64,000 nucleotides of DNA, from the NCBI GenBank assembly GCA_934293575.1, contig CAKQYU010000010.1, positions 1-64,000 on the forward strand, in the 5' to 3' direction. Below are positions 54,417 through 63,580 of this stretch, in pieces. The DNA comes from an uncultured Lachnospiraceae bacterium (GTDB taxonomy: Bacteria; Bacillota; Clostridia; Lachnospirales; Lachnospiraceae). The notes below the pieces were generated by a model. It was not told where the DNA came from. It saw nothing but the letters and a program-made list of their open reading frames with translations, and did not search any database. The stretch's first letter is position 1. Every line of letters begins with the position of its first letter. Both the position numbers and the translations under genes were made by a program.

Positions 54417-55070
54417 ATGAAAAAAGGGATATTGTTTGATTTCGATTATACATTGGGCGATTCAACCGTTGGTATTGTGGAAAGCTCGAATTATGCACTG
54501 AAACAATTGGGATATGAAGAAAAGCCGATTGAACAGATTAAAAAAACGATTGGATTGACCTTGCAGGAATCATTTCTGACGCTGCAACCGGAGGGAACGA
54601 AGGAGGAAGCGGAAGAATATGTAAAATATTTCGTTGAAAAAGCAGATGAGGTAATCACTGTTTCTACGCATTTATATGATGGTGTATTACAGGTTTTACA
54701 GGGATTAAAGCAGGATTCTTATAAAGTAGGAGTTGTGACCACCAAGTATCAGCGAAGAATCGTGGAGATTTTTAATAAGTATGATGCCCTGCCGTTATTG
54801 GATCTGATTATCGGAGGGGATAGTGTAACAAAGAAAAAACCGGATCCGGAAGGTGTTAATCTGGCAATCCGTGAATGGGGATTTGATAAGTCAGAGATAT
54901 TGTATGTCGGAGACAGTTTAGTGGATGCCAAAACCGCAGAAGGTGCAGGAGTCGATTTTGCGGCGGTTTTAACCGGCACAACGGAAAAGAAGGATTTTGT
55001 GAAGTTTCCATATGTGACAATTGGTGCGTCCGTTTTGGAGATTAACGATTACATAAGAGGACTGGAATAG
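54417..55070 (+). CDS. HAD-superfamily hydrolase (phosphoglycolate phosphatase-like)
   Basis: Motif I GILFDFDYTLGDSTVG (DxDxT nucleophile Asp), motif II region VGVVTTKYQR (Thr), motif III Lys in KKKPDPEGVN and motif IV ILYVGDSLVDAKTAEGAG place it in the HAD phosphatase family with a helical cap. It resembles Gph or PpaX but the substrate is unproven. AGGAGGACA precedes the ATG; an extended -10 promoter, TGGTATAAT, lies at 54378-54386. Confidence 0.88.
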   Translation: MKKGILFDFDYTLGDSTVGIVESSNYALKQLGYEEKPIEQIKKTIGLTLQESFLTLQPEGTKEEAEEYVKYFVEKADEVITVSTHLYDGVLQVLQGLKQDSYKVGVVTTKYQRRIVEIFNKYDALPLLDLIIGGDSVTKKKPDPEGVNLAIREWGFDKSEILYVGDSLVDAKTAEGAGVDFAAVLTGTTEKKDFVKFPYVTIGASVLEINDYIRGLE

Positions 55071-55071
55071 T

Positions 55072-55106
55072 AAAAAGAGGCAATGTTTTGTTCATTGCCT
55101 CTTTTT
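55072..55106. terminator. Bidirectional terminator
   Basis: AAAAAGAGGCAATG (55072-55085) pairs with CATTGCCTCTTTTT (55093-55106). It serves the HAD gene and the convergent GH5 gene. Confidence 0.9.
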
Positions 55107-55122
55107 ATTGAGTAATAATATA

Positions 55123-56157
55123 TTAAAGGAGTTGAATCATTTCATCCTTAATATCGGAGTAATGTGGATCGATAATTCCAAAATCCTTATTTTTATAAGT
55201 CCATAATGCACGACCGATGTTATATTTTCTAAATATCCGGTTGATATCGGCAAGCCAGCGCACGGTATCCGGAAGCGGTGCCTGATCGATGACGCCGTAT
55301 TCCCCACAGTAAAGCGGAATGTTCCGTTCCTTTGCAGTTTGAATTGCAGGAAGGAATAATGCTTCAAACATTTCCGGACCGATATTTGTAATGCCGTGTT
55401 CATTGATAGCACCGACTAATTCCATCGAAAATGCGGCACTCTTTTCACGGTAAGCATCCACGGTATCCGGATAAGCCATATCAAAGTCCTTGGTCATTCC
55501 CTGTACCCAGTATGCTTTTTGGTGTGTAAAGATAAGTGGATCATAGCAGTGGAAGGTATAGACCAATTTATCTGCAAACGGTTCAATCAGTCCCGGAACG
55601 CTTGTTACGTTGTTATAGCAGACACCACCGAAAACAATATAATTATCCGGTGCAATTTTTCGGATGGCAGGAACAACTTTTTTTACAATTGCATTCCATT
55701 CTTCAACCACGTTCGGACTTACGATTTCATTTAACAATTCAAATGCAACCATGTCATGATATTTTCCGTAGCGGGCAGCAATTTCCTCCCATGTCTTTAT
55801 AAAACGATTCTGTAATGCTTCATCGTGGAAAAAGATTTCTTTATCCGCATCGTCTAATGGGTCAAATGTATAACCGTAGGTTTTGTGAAGATCAATTATC
55901 ATATGCAAACCATATTTTTTACACCAGTTGATACAATTTGTAATATAAGCAAATCCGTCTTCCTTTGGTGTACCGTCCTCTTCTTCGATTACAACATAGT
56001 CAACCGGAACCCGTACATGGTCAAGTCCCCAGGATGCAATTTCCTTAATGTCATTTTCTGTAATAAAGCTTTCAAAATGCTCTTTTGTGGAACTGTCATT
56101 TTGCGATAACCAGCCGCCAAGATTGATGCCTTTTTCATAACCTTCAAATACTTTCAT
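55123..56157 (-). CDS. Glycoside hydrolase family 5 (cellulase-type), cytoplasmic
   Basis: The start KGINLGGWLS and then WGLDHVRVPVDYVVI and GLHMIIDLHKTYGYTF are GH5 barrel strands. The catalytic acid lies in MVAFELLNEIVSPN (NE pair) and the nucleophile in PLYCGEYGVID (GEYG). No signal peptide precedes it, so it probably cleaves imported beta-glucan or related oligosaccharides. A AGGAGGC site precedes the ATG. The AraC gene is divergent across 130 bp and may regulate it. Confidence 0.9.
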   Translation of the reverse strand: MKVFEGYEKGINLGGWLSQNDSSTKEHFESFITENDIKEIASWGLDHVRVPVDYVVIEEEDGTPKEDGFAYITNCINWCKKYGLHMIIDLHKTYGYTFDPLDDADKEIFFHDEALQNRFIKTWEEIAARYGKYHDMVAFELLNEIVSPNVVEEWNAIVKKVVPAIRKIAPDNYIVFGGVCYNNVTSVPGLIEPFADKLVYTFHCYDPLIFTHQKAYWVQGMTKDFDMAYPDTVDAYREKSAAFSMELVGAINEHGITNIGPEMFEALFLPAIQTAKERNIPLYCGEYGVIDQAPLPDTVRWLADINRIFRKYNIGRALWTYKNKDFGIIDPHYSDIKDEMIQLL

Positions 56158-56287
56158 AGTTAAGCCTCCTAAGTAATAAAAATTTTATTTCCGTTTTGCT
56201 TTGATAGGTTGAGTATAGACATTTTTTTATAGAAAAGATATAATAAAACTGTTATATTTGTAAAAATTATGTTGTGAAGGAGAAAAA

Positions 56288-57049
56288 ATGGATTATTCAG
56301 ACCGTTTGACAAAGGAACGCTTTTTAAGAAGGGAACAGGAGTTGTTTCATCCGACCTATGATGAGGAGTTGGCATTTTATGATTTGATTAAGTCCGGAAA
56401 TGTGGAGGAACTGCAAAAAAGAGGGGATGATGACTGGAAAATGATAGAATTGCCGGAGCGTGGCGAATTGTCAAAAAATCATCTGCAAAGCGTCAAATAT
56501 CATGTAGTTGTATCCATTGCAATGATTACCCGTTTTTGTATCGAAGGCGGGATGGACGAAAAGGACGCTTATCATTTGAGCGATCTTTATATCAATCAGA
56601 CCGATATTCAAAAATCGGTAGCGGCAGTGATTGAGGTGCAAAAGGAAATGACGGTTTCGTTTGCCAAACGAATGAAAAAATTAAAAATCGTTGATAACCA
56701 TTCGGTACACTGTAAACGTGCGTTGGATTATATATACGATCATCTGCATGAGAATATCCACATACAGGATGTAGCGGATTATGTAGGACTTAATATTACT
56801 TATTTGAGCAAATTGTTTTTAGAAGAAACCGGAAAAAATATGGCAGCTTATATCCGTCAGCAAAAAATTAACGAAGCCAAGAATCTGTTAAGCTATACGG
56901 ATTCCAATTGTGCTGAGATTGCGCAGTATCTGGCATTTGCTTCGGGCAGTCATTTTGCACAGGTGTTTAAGACACAGACCGGAATGACACCGTTACAATA
57001 TCGGAACCGGAATTACAGAAAACATTGGGAAAAGGATGATATCGGTTGA
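56288..57049 (+). CDS. AraC-family transcriptional regulator (paralog of 47106)
   Basis: Same layout as the first AraC protein: a 145-residue helical N-terminal region, then IHIQDVADYVGLNITYLSKLFLEE and CAEIAQYLAFASGSHFAQVFKTQT as the two HTH motifs. AAGGAGAAAAA precedes the ATG. It is transcribed away from the GH5 gene, so it likely controls it; no operator is evident. Confidence 0.88.
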   Translation: MDYSDRLTKERFLRREQELFHPTYDEELAFYDLIKSGNVEELQKRGDDDWKMIELPERGELSKNHLQSVKYHVVVSIAMITRFCIEGGMDEKDAYHLSDLYINQTDIQKSVAAVIEVQKEMTVSFAKRMKKLKIVDNHSVHCKRALDYIYDHLHENIHIQDVADYVGLNITYLSKLFLEETGKNMAAYIRQQKINEAKNLLSYTDSNCAEIAQYLAFASGSHFAQVFKTQTGMTPLQYRNRNYRKHWEKDDIG

Positions 57050-57073
57050 CATTTACAAGGGATATGCTATGAT
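57046..57073 (+). promoter_or_regulatory. Promoter of the cobalamin-riboswitch operon
   Basis: TTGACA (57046-57051), 16-bp spacer, TGC-TATGAT (extended -10, TATGAT at 57068-57073). Confidence 0.8.
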
Positions 57074-57107
57074 ATCTACGTTCTATATGAAAGCATATAA
57101 AAGGATG

Positions 57108-57310
57108 ATCAGGTGTCAGAAAAGATAACTTGTTCTGGTGAAAAGGGAAACAGGTGAAAACCCCGTGCGATCTCGTCACTGTAAGTAGTTATATAAAAAC
57201 CAACAGGTAAAACCTAAGCCACTGGAAACGGGAAGGCGGTTTTTATGAAAAGCTGCGAGCCAGGAGACCTGCCTGATGATTTGACTCAATAAGTCACGAG
57301 GAATTGACTT
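57108..57310 (+). promoter_or_regulatory. Cobalamin (AdoCbl) riboswitch
   Basis: The conserved core is clear: GGGAAACAGGTGAAAACCCC (57145-57164), TGCGATCTCGTCACTGTAAG, then AAGCCACTGGAAACGGGAAGG (the B12-box region) and GAGCCAGGAGACCTGCC (57258-57274). Order and wording are those of the Cobalamin class. It lies between a good promoter and two terminator hairpins ahead of the transport operon, so corrinoid binding should stop expression. Confidence 0.93.
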
Positions 57311-57321
57311 GCAGTTAAGAT

Positions 57322-57403
57322 AAAGAAAATGGACGAAATTCGGATTTCGTTTTCTTTTGATGCATATATTTACTTCGGACTAAATGAGTCGGAAGTTTTT
57401 TTA
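57322..57403 (+). terminator. Two tandem hairpins after the riboswitch
   Basis: The first hairpin, 57322-57358, has ACGAAAT/ATTTCGT plus an A/T stem and ends in a TTTTCTTTT tail. The second pairs 57372-57380 with 57388-57396 (one mismatch) and ends in TTTTTTT. Either could be the riboswitch-controlled terminator. Confidence 0.75.
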
Positions 57404-57437
57404 TAGATGGAAATATATATGACAAAGGAGAACGAAA

Positions 57438-58667
57438 ATGAAAAGAAGAACTTTATTTGTTTGTGCAAGTCTTATGGTTTGTGCAATGGCATCCGGATGC
57501 GGAAACACACAGGTAGTGACATCCGATGAATCAACACAGGTAACCGAACAGGTGTCAGAAACAACAGAAGGGGAACAGGAATTGTCAGATAAAGCAGTTG
57601 CAGACAATGTTGCAAAATTAATTGATGATATTTATGTGCAGGAAAGAACTGACCAGACAGATGAGCAGTGTAAGGAAGCAAAAGAAGCCTGGGATGCATT
57701 GACAGATGCACAGAAAGAATTGGTAGAAGGAGAGAATGCGGATCCGGATTACTTTGGAAGAGATACCGGTGACGCTTCAAAGGACGACCCGTTAAATGAG
57801 GATGAAATCGGTGAAAATGAATTACTCGTTGTAAGTTTCGGTACTTCATTTAATGATAGTCGTATTAACGATATCGGAGGAATTGAAAAGGCTTTACAGG
57901 AAGCTTATCCGGATTGGTCTGTAAGACGTGCATTTACAGCACAGATTATTATTAACCATGTACAGGCAAGAGATGATGAAAAGATTGATAACATGGATCA
58001 GGCGTTAGAACGTGCCGTGGATAACGGTGTCAAGAACCTGGTGATTCAGCCTACACATTTAATGCATGGTGCAGAGTATGATGAGCTTTGCGAAGCAGTA
58101 GATAACTATAAGGACAAGTTTGAAAATGTTAAAGTAGCAGAACCGTTATTGGGTGAAGTCGGTGATGACGTGGATGTCATTAACGGTGATAAGGAAGCAA
58201 CTGCCAAAGCAATTGTAAATGAGGCTGTTGCAACCGCATCTTATGACAGTTTGGATGCCGCTGCCGAGGATGGTGTTGCATTTGTGTTCATGGGACACGG
58301 AACATCTCATACCGCTAAGATATCTTATAGCCAGATGCAGACACAGATGGAGCAGTTAGGTTACAAGAATGTATTTATCGGAACGGTAGAGGGTGAACCG
58401 GAAGAAACTGCTTGTGAAAATGTAATTGAAGCAGTAAAGGAAGCAGGATATAAGAAGGTTATTTTAAGACCGTTAATGGTTGTTGCCGGAGACCATGCAA
58501 ATAATGATATGGCAGGCGATGATGATGACTCATGGAAGAGTATGTTTGAAGCTTCCGGTAACTTTGACAGTATTGATACACAGATTGCAGGTTTAGGTGG
58601 TATCGCAGATATCCAGAAAATTTATGTAGACCATACCGGTGCTGCAATCGATGAATTAAATAAATAG
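57438..58667 (+). CDS. cbiK: Exported CbiK-type sirohydrochlorin cobaltochelatase lipoprotein
   Basis: Residues 1-21 are a signal peptide with lipobox AMASGCGNT. A 110-residue acidic linker follows, and then the CbiK domain: LLVVSFGTSFNDSR, VIQPTHLMHGAEYDELCEAV (catalytic His), FVFMGHGTSHTA and RPLMVVAGDHANNDMAGDDD (second metal His). CbiK inserts Co2+ (or Fe2+) into sirohydrochlorin in the cytoplasm; a periplasmic form is known in Desulfovibrio. Here it would face outside the cell, probably handling metal or tetrapyrrole for uptake. It is the first gene of the riboswitch operon. Confidence 0.88.
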   Translation: MKRRTLFVCASLMVCAMASGCGNTQVVTSDESTQVTEQVSETTEGEQELSDKAVADNVAKLIDDIYVQERTDQTDEQCKEAKEAWDALTDAQKELVEGENADPDYFGRDTGDASKDDPLNEDEIGENELLVVSFGTSFNDSRINDIGGIEKALQEAYPDWSVRRAFTAQIIINHVQARDDEKIDNMDQALERAVDNGVKNLVIQPTHLMHGAEYDELCEAVDNYKDKFENVKVAEPLLGEVGDDVDVINGDKEATAKAIVNEAVATASYDSLDAAAEDGVAFVFMGHGTSHTAKISYSQMQTQMEQLGYKNVFIGTVEGEPEETACENVIEAVKEAGYKKVILRPLMVVAGDHANNDMAGDDDDSWKSMFEASGNFDSIDTQIAGLGGIADIQKIYVDHTGAAIDELNK

Positions 58668-58681
58668 ATTGGAGTAAGCAG

Positions 58682-59206
58682 ATGAAAAAGTTATGGATTT
58701 CCTGTTTGTGTGTTGCTTTGACATTGACAGGTATGTTGACCGGTTGTGGGAATCAAACCGATAATGAAAACAACACAACAGAGGTAGTGACAGAGGCTGA
58801 TACAGCTAAGGAAGAGACAGAGTCAGAAAAATCAGAACTTGAGGATGGCGTTTATACGGTTGATTTTACAACGGACAGTAGTATGTTTCATGTAAATGAG
58901 ACAAAAGACGGAAAGGCAGAACTGACTGTAAAGGATGGTCAGATGACCGTTCATATTGTATTGACATCAAAAAATATTGTGAACTTATATCCGGGTCTGG
59001 CTGAGGATGCACAAAAAGATGATGCGGTTCTTTTACAACCGACAGTGGAGAGTGTTACTTATTCTGATGGTACAACAGAGGATGTAAATGCTTTTGATGT
59101 ACCGGTGCCGGTATTAGATGAGGAATTTGATCTTGCGCTGATTGGAACCAAACAAAAATGGTATGATCATAAGGTAACGGTTTCCAATCCGGTAAAGGTG
59201 GAATAG
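58682..59206 (+). CDS. Lipoprotein with NEAT-like beta domain
   Basis: Lipobox LTGMLTGCGNQ, an acidic linker, and then LEDGVYTVDFTTDSSMFHVN and GKAELTVKDGQMTVHIVLTS. The pattern 'LEDGxY-V' plus alternating strands is shared with the N-terminal domain of the next protein and resembles heme/corrinoid-binding NEAT domains, although no Tyr ligand motif is certain. It would sit on the outer membrane face and pass ligand to the transporter. Gap to cbiK is 14 bp. Confidence 0.65.
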   Translation: MKKLWISCLCVALTLTGMLTGCGNQTDNENNTTEVVTEADTAKEETESEKSELEDGVYTVDFTTDSSMFHVNETKDGKAELTVKDGQMTVHIVLTSKNIVNLYPGLAEDAQKDDAVLLQPTVESVTYSDGTTEDVNAFDVPVPVLDEEFDLALIGTKQKWYDHKVTVSNPVKVE

Positions 59207-59210
59207 GCAG

Positions 59211-60911
59211 ATGAAAATGATGAAACAAATGATATGGAAAATTGGATTGATATTCTTATTTTTTCTAAGTGCAAATATGTGTTATGCATCACAGCTTACA
59301 TTAGAGGATGGAGAATATGAAATAGCAGTTTCTATAGAAGGGGGAAGCGGCAGAGCATCTGTGGCTTCCCCTGCTCTTTTAAGCGTGAAAGATAGGCAGG
59401 CAGTCATAAGAATAGAATGGAGCAGTCCGAACTATGATTACATGATTGTGAAGGATGAAAAATATATGCCGGTCAATCAGGATGGCAATTCTGTATTTGA
59501 AATTCCGGTAGAAGGCTTGGATGAGCCGTTACAGGTTGTGGCAGATACCACCGCAATGAGCAAACCGCATGAGATTGAATATATGTTATCTTTTGATGAA
59601 AGCAGTATCAGGAAAACATCCGGTGAAAATAGGGTTTGGATATGGATGTTATCCGTTGCGGCAATCGCTGTCTTGCTGGTTCTTATGTGTGTTTACGGTA
59701 TAAGGCGGGGAAAAGGCAGACAAATTCTTGGAATCGGTATTGTGTTAATCGCAGCCGGTGGCATTTTTGCGCTTGTCAAATATGGAAATTGGGATGTACA
59801 GGATACAAAGGAGGTTTCATTTGAAATTCCGAAAACACTTGGAAGTCATCTGACGTGGAAGGCGGAAAAACCGCTTGCCTATGCAAAACAGTTTTCCATT
59901 CAGACCTATGTGGATGAAAAAGGAGACGAATATCCATTCATTATAACGAAACAGAAGGAACGTTTTTTGGTTGTTCCGGATGGAAAAAACGTGTATGATG
60001 ATATTCCGGAGGATACAGTGGTGATATCAAATCCCAAACAGATATATCTTGTAGCGTCACAGGTTATGGATATGTTTGTCCATATGGATGCGATGGATAC
60101 GATTTCATTCAGCGGGACAAAAGAATCGGACTGGTATATCGAAGAAGCAAAGGAATATATGAAAAATGGAGATATTCTATATGCCGGAAAATACTCTGCA
60201 CCGGATTATGAACAAATATTAAAGACCGGCTGTGACCTTGCCATTGAAAATACGATGATTTATCATACACCGGAGGTAAAGGAAAAACTGGAGTCTTTCA
60301 AAATTCCGGTATTGGTTGATTATTCCAGTTATGAAGAATCTCCGCTTGCAAGGGCGGAATGGATTAAATTATATGGTGTCTTGCTTGGCAAAGAGGAAAT
60401 GGCGGATAAGGTGTTTGAACAGATGCGGGAAGCATATCAGGAGACAGAAGATTCGGTAAAGGAATCCCAAACGGTAACCGTAGCATATTTTTATATTTCT
60501 TCCAACGGAGATATCAAGGTTCGGAAGGGAAATGATTACATGGTCAAAATGATAGAGGCTGCCGGAGGCTCATATGTATTTGCAAAGGATAAAAAGCTTG
60601 CAGCGGATACGCAGACGGCATCTACCGTGACGATGAGTGTGGAAGATTTTTATTCGTTGGCAAAGGATGCGGATTATATCATTTATAACGGAACAATTGA
60701 TGATACAATTATGGATGAAAAAACATTTTTGCAGAAAAATGAGTTGTTAAAGGATATGAAAGCCGTAAAAGAGGGGCATGTCTATTGCTCGGAAAAAAGC
60801 CTGTATCAGTCAACAATGGATGCAGATGTTATTGTATCGGAACTTCGCCAGTTGCTGGAAGGTAAAGATGAAAAACAGGAAGAATGGAACTATTTTTATC
60901 CTTTAAAATAA
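59211..60911 (+). CDS. NEAT-like domain plus BtuF-like substrate-binding protein
   Basis: Signal peptide (1-27); a NEAT-like domain (LEDGEYEIAVSIEGGSGRAS, then IEWSSPNYDYMIVKDEKYMP with possible Tyr ligands); two membrane segments at about 140-163 and 172-192; then a periplasmic-binding domain: VVISNPKQIYLVASQVMDMF, CDLAIENTMIYHTPEV and VKEGHVYCSEKSLYQS. Its position with the permease and ATPase genes shows it is the solute receptor of a corrinoid/iron-chelate importer. The internal membrane helices tethering the receptor are unusual. Confidence 0.75.
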   Translation: MKMMKQMIWKIGLIFLFFLSANMCYASQLTLEDGEYEIAVSIEGGSGRASVASPALLSVKDRQAVIRIEWSSPNYDYMIVKDEKYMPVNQDGNSVFEIPVEGLDEPLQVVADTTAMSKPHEIEYMLSFDESSIRKTSGENRVWIWMLSVAAIAVLLVLMCVYGIRRGKGRQILGIGIVLIAAGGIFALVKYGNWDVQDTKEVSFEIPKTLGSHLTWKAEKPLAYAKQFSIQTYVDEKGDEYPFIITKQKERFLVVPDGKNVYDDIPEDTVVISNPKQIYLVASQVMDMFVHMDAMDTISFSGTKESDWYIEEAKEYMKNGDILYAGKYSAPDYEQILKTGCDLAIENTMIYHTPEVKEKLESFKIPVLVDYSSYEESPLARAEWIKLYGVLLGKEEMADKVFEQMREAYQETEDSVKESQTVTVAYFYISSNGDIKVRKGNDYMVKMIEAAGGSYVFAKDKKLAADTQTASTVTMSVEDFYSLAKDADYIIYNGTIDDTIMDEKTFLQKNELLKDMKAVKEGHVYCSEKSLYQSTMDADVIVSELRQLLEGKDEKQEEWNYFYPLK

Positions 60912-60921
60912 AGAGAGAATT

Positions 60922-61959
60922 ATGACAGAAGAGAAAAGAAATCAATACAACAGAATACGAATCGGAATGGGATTTGTCATTTTGACAGCGGTTATGATTG
61001 CATTGTTATTTTTAAATATCGGAATGGGCAGTACCGATGTGTCCTTTTTGGATATTTTACGAATAATAAGCAATAAGGGTATGCATGATACCAATTCGGT
61101 TATTATTATGCAGATTCGGTTCCCACGGGCGGTAGCAGCACTTTTTTTGGGCGGAGGTCTTGCACTTTCCGGTTATTTGTTGCAGACCTTTTTTCATAAT
61201 CCGATAGCAGGGCCATTTGTTTTGGGAATTTCATCCGGAGCCAAAATGGTGGTTGCATTTTTCATGATTTTTGCAATTAAATACGGAATATCCCTTCATT
61301 CCTTCGGCTTGATTGGTGCCGCATTTTTAGGTTCCATGCTGGCGATGGGATTTGTACTGCTGTTATCGAAACAGGTTCAAAAAATGTCCATGTTGATTAT
61401 TGCAGGTGTTATGATAGGTTATATCTGTTCGGCAATTACGGATTTCATAATTACATTTGCGGATGATTCCAATATCGTCAACCTGCATAATTGGTCACTT
61501 GGAAGCTTTTCCGGAATTACATGGAATAACGTAGTTGTCATTTTGTTGGTGATAGGAGTAACATCAATATTTGTTTTCTTTTTATCAAAGCCAATCAGTG
61601 CGTACCAGCTTGGAGAAGCTTATGCAAGAAATTTAGGGGTCCCAATCAGAGGATTCCGGATTTTGCTGGTAATCAGTTCCAGTATATTATCGGCGTGTGT
61701 AACAGCCTTTGCAGGCCCGATTTCTTTTGTGGGAATAGCGGTTCCGCATCTGGTAAAACAGTTACTAAAGACCTCAAAGCCGATTGTTTTAATACCGGCA
61801 AGTTTTCTTGGAGGCGGAATATTTTGTCTGTTTTGTGATTTGTTAAGCCGGATTTTATTTGCTCCGACGGAGATATCCGTAAGCAGTATGACGGCTGTAT
61901 TTGGAGCACCGATTGTAATTTTCATTATGGTTAAGAACAAAAGAAAGGCGGATTTCTGA
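60922..61959 (+). CDS. btuC: FecCD-family ABC transporter permease
   Basis: About nine to ten hydrophobic segments in 345 residues. FPRAVAALFLGGGLALSGYL, NPIAGPFVLGISSGAKMVVA and the FAGPISFVGIAVPHLVKQLL motif are FecCD/BtuC signatures. Riboswitch control makes a corrinoid substrate most likely. Its TGA overlaps the start of the ATPase gene. Confidence 0.88.
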   Translation: MTEEKRNQYNRIRIGMGFVILTAVMIALLFLNIGMGSTDVSFLDILRIISNKGMHDTNSVIIMQIRFPRAVAALFLGGGLALSGYLLQTFFHNPIAGPFVLGISSGAKMVVAFFMIFAIKYGISLHSFGLIGAAFLGSMLAMGFVLLLSKQVQKMSMLIIAGVMIGYICSAITDFIITFADDSNIVNLHNWSLGSFSGITWNNVVVILLVIGVTSIFVFFLSKPISAYQLGEAYARNLGVPIRGFRILLVISSSILSACVTAFAGPISFVGIAVPHLVKQLLKTSKPIVLIPASFLGGGIFCLFCDLLSRILFAPTEISVSSMTAVFGAPIVIFIMVKNKRKADF

Positions 61960-62738
61960 TGAAGGAGTATTATTTACAGACAAAGAAACTGACAACCGGA
62001 TATGATGGAAAGCCCGTCCTTACAGATGTAGAATTAAAAATTGACCGCGGTCAGATTGTGACTTTGATAGGTCCTAACGGCGCAGGGAAAACAACATTTT
62101 TGAAAACTGTCATCGGACAGCTGGAACCGATTGCCGGATGTGTTTTTTTAGAGGACAAAAACTTAAATGAAATTCGGCTGCCGGATTTGGCAAAACAGAT
62201 GTCGGTGTTGTTGACAACACCGCTGAAGGTGGATATGATGACCGTGGAAAATGTAGTTGAGATGGGACGATATCCTTACACCGGAAGGTTTGGACTGTTG
62301 GGGGAAGAAGACCATAAGATTGTGTGGGATACCATGGAAAAGGTTGGAGTGTCACAGTGGAAGGACCGGGACTTTGATAAATTAAGTGACGGACAGAAAC
62401 AGAGAGTTTTACTTGCAAGAGCGCTGGCACAACAACCGGACATTCTGATATTGGATGAGCCGACCTCTTATCTGGATATCCGCCACAAGGTAGAATTTTT
62501 ATCGATATTAAAAAATCTGGCGGTAAAGGAAGGTCTGACTGTTATTATGTCGCTGCATGAAGTTGAACTGGCAGGCTGCATATCGGATCGGGTAGCCTGT
62601 TTTAAGGATGGTTATCTGGATAAGTACGGAGACCCGAAAGAGATTTTTCGGGAAAATTATCTGATTTGGCTATATAATATTCATATGGATGATGTGTCAC
62701 CGGAATTTCACAATTATATTTTATCCTATGGAAAGTAA
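61959..62738 (+). CDS. btuD: ABC transporter ATPase (BtuD/FecE type)
   Basis: Walker A LIGPNGAGKTTFLKTVIG, signature LSDGQKQRVLLARALAQ, Walker B ILILDEPTSYLDIRH and the switch His in MSLHEVELA. 259 residues, usual size for metal-chelate importers. It drives the preceding permease. Start ATG overlaps the btuC stop codon. Confidence 0.9.
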   Translation: MKEYYLQTKKLTTGYDGKPVLTDVELKIDRGQIVTLIGPNGAGKTTFLKTVIGQLEPIAGCVFLEDKNLNEIRLPDLAKQMSVLLTTPLKVDMMTVENVVEMGRYPYTGRFGLLGEEDHKIVWDTMEKVGVSQWKDRDFDKLSDGQKQRVLLARALAQQPDILILDEPTSYLDIRHKVEFLSILKNLAVKEGLTVIMSLHEVELAGCISDRVACFKDGYLDKYGDPKEIFRENYLIWLYNIHMDDVSPEFHNYILSYGK

Positions 62739-62773
62739 GTATAATTTTATGGATTTGACAGGAGGTACGAAAA

Positions 62774-63565
62774 ATGACATTAATTGACTATATAAAACAT
62801 TATTTGAATTTAAAGAATATGGGATGCTTTCTGATTGCATCCTTTTTTATCGTAGTGGTGATTCATTTTATTTTGTTGTTTGTGACAAAGAAGAAGGAAA
62901 TGCAGGGAAATGGAAAAATGGAATCCAAAGTTTTTCTGCAGAAGTTTGGTGTCATGAAAGAAGAATATTATGAATTGATGTTTTCTTCTACCTGTATTTT
63001 GTTTTTTACCGGATTATATTTTCTGATAGACCATAATTACTTTGAGGTATCGGAGAAAGTTTGGCAGTTCTGGGTTCAGTATGAGGGATATATTCTGTTA
63101 GGATTTATTGTAATCAGTATATTGTTCAATAATGCTATTGATCATCATTTTGTTCCGCTTGAAAGAATTAATAAAGAAGACAGAGGATATTTACGTATGC
63201 TTGGCATGTTGTATATGCTTGTTATTTTCGTTTACATTAAATTTATAGACCAGAATAATAATTATGATACGATTCTTGGTTATTTTATCACTATGGTAAT
63301 TGGAAGATTTGTATATTTTGATGCTTCCGGTTCCGATTTTATATGCGCAGTGAAAAAAGTAGGAGAAATGCTGCCGATTTTAGGACTGGTTCTGGTTTCG
63401 ACAGCTCTGCTTTCCCTATATGGGTTTAAGGCGGAATACCTGCTTCGTTCAAATGGTGTTGTAGTAAGTCTTTTCATTGCGCATTTTTTTAGTATAATAG
63501 AGATAGGTATTTTATATCGTACAAAATTTTTTGAACGTATCAGTGAAAAAATATTATTAAAATAA
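62774..63565 (+). CDS. Six-helix membrane protein, unknown function
   Basis: GGAGG precedes the ATG. Hydrophobic segments lie at about 18-38, 72-90, 104-124, 137-155, 164-180 and 200-250; between the first two is a basic cytoplasmic loop (TKKKEMQGNGKMESKV). No family recognised. It is 35 bp after btuD and may be in the same transcript. Confidence 0.7.
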   Translation: MTLIDYIKHYLNLKNMGCFLIASFFIVVVIHFILLFVTKKKEMQGNGKMESKVFLQKFGVMKEEYYELMFSSTCILFFTGLYFLIDHNYFEVSEKVWQFWVQYEGYILLGFIVISILFNNAIDHHFVPLERINKEDRGYLRMLGMLYMLVIFVYIKFIDQNNNYDTILGYFITMVIGRFVYFDASGSDFICAVKKVGEMLPILGLVLVSTALLSLYGFKAEYLLRSNGVVVSLFIAHFFSIIEIGILYRTKFFERISEKILLK

Positions 63566-63580
63566 TATGGGAGAAGCACA

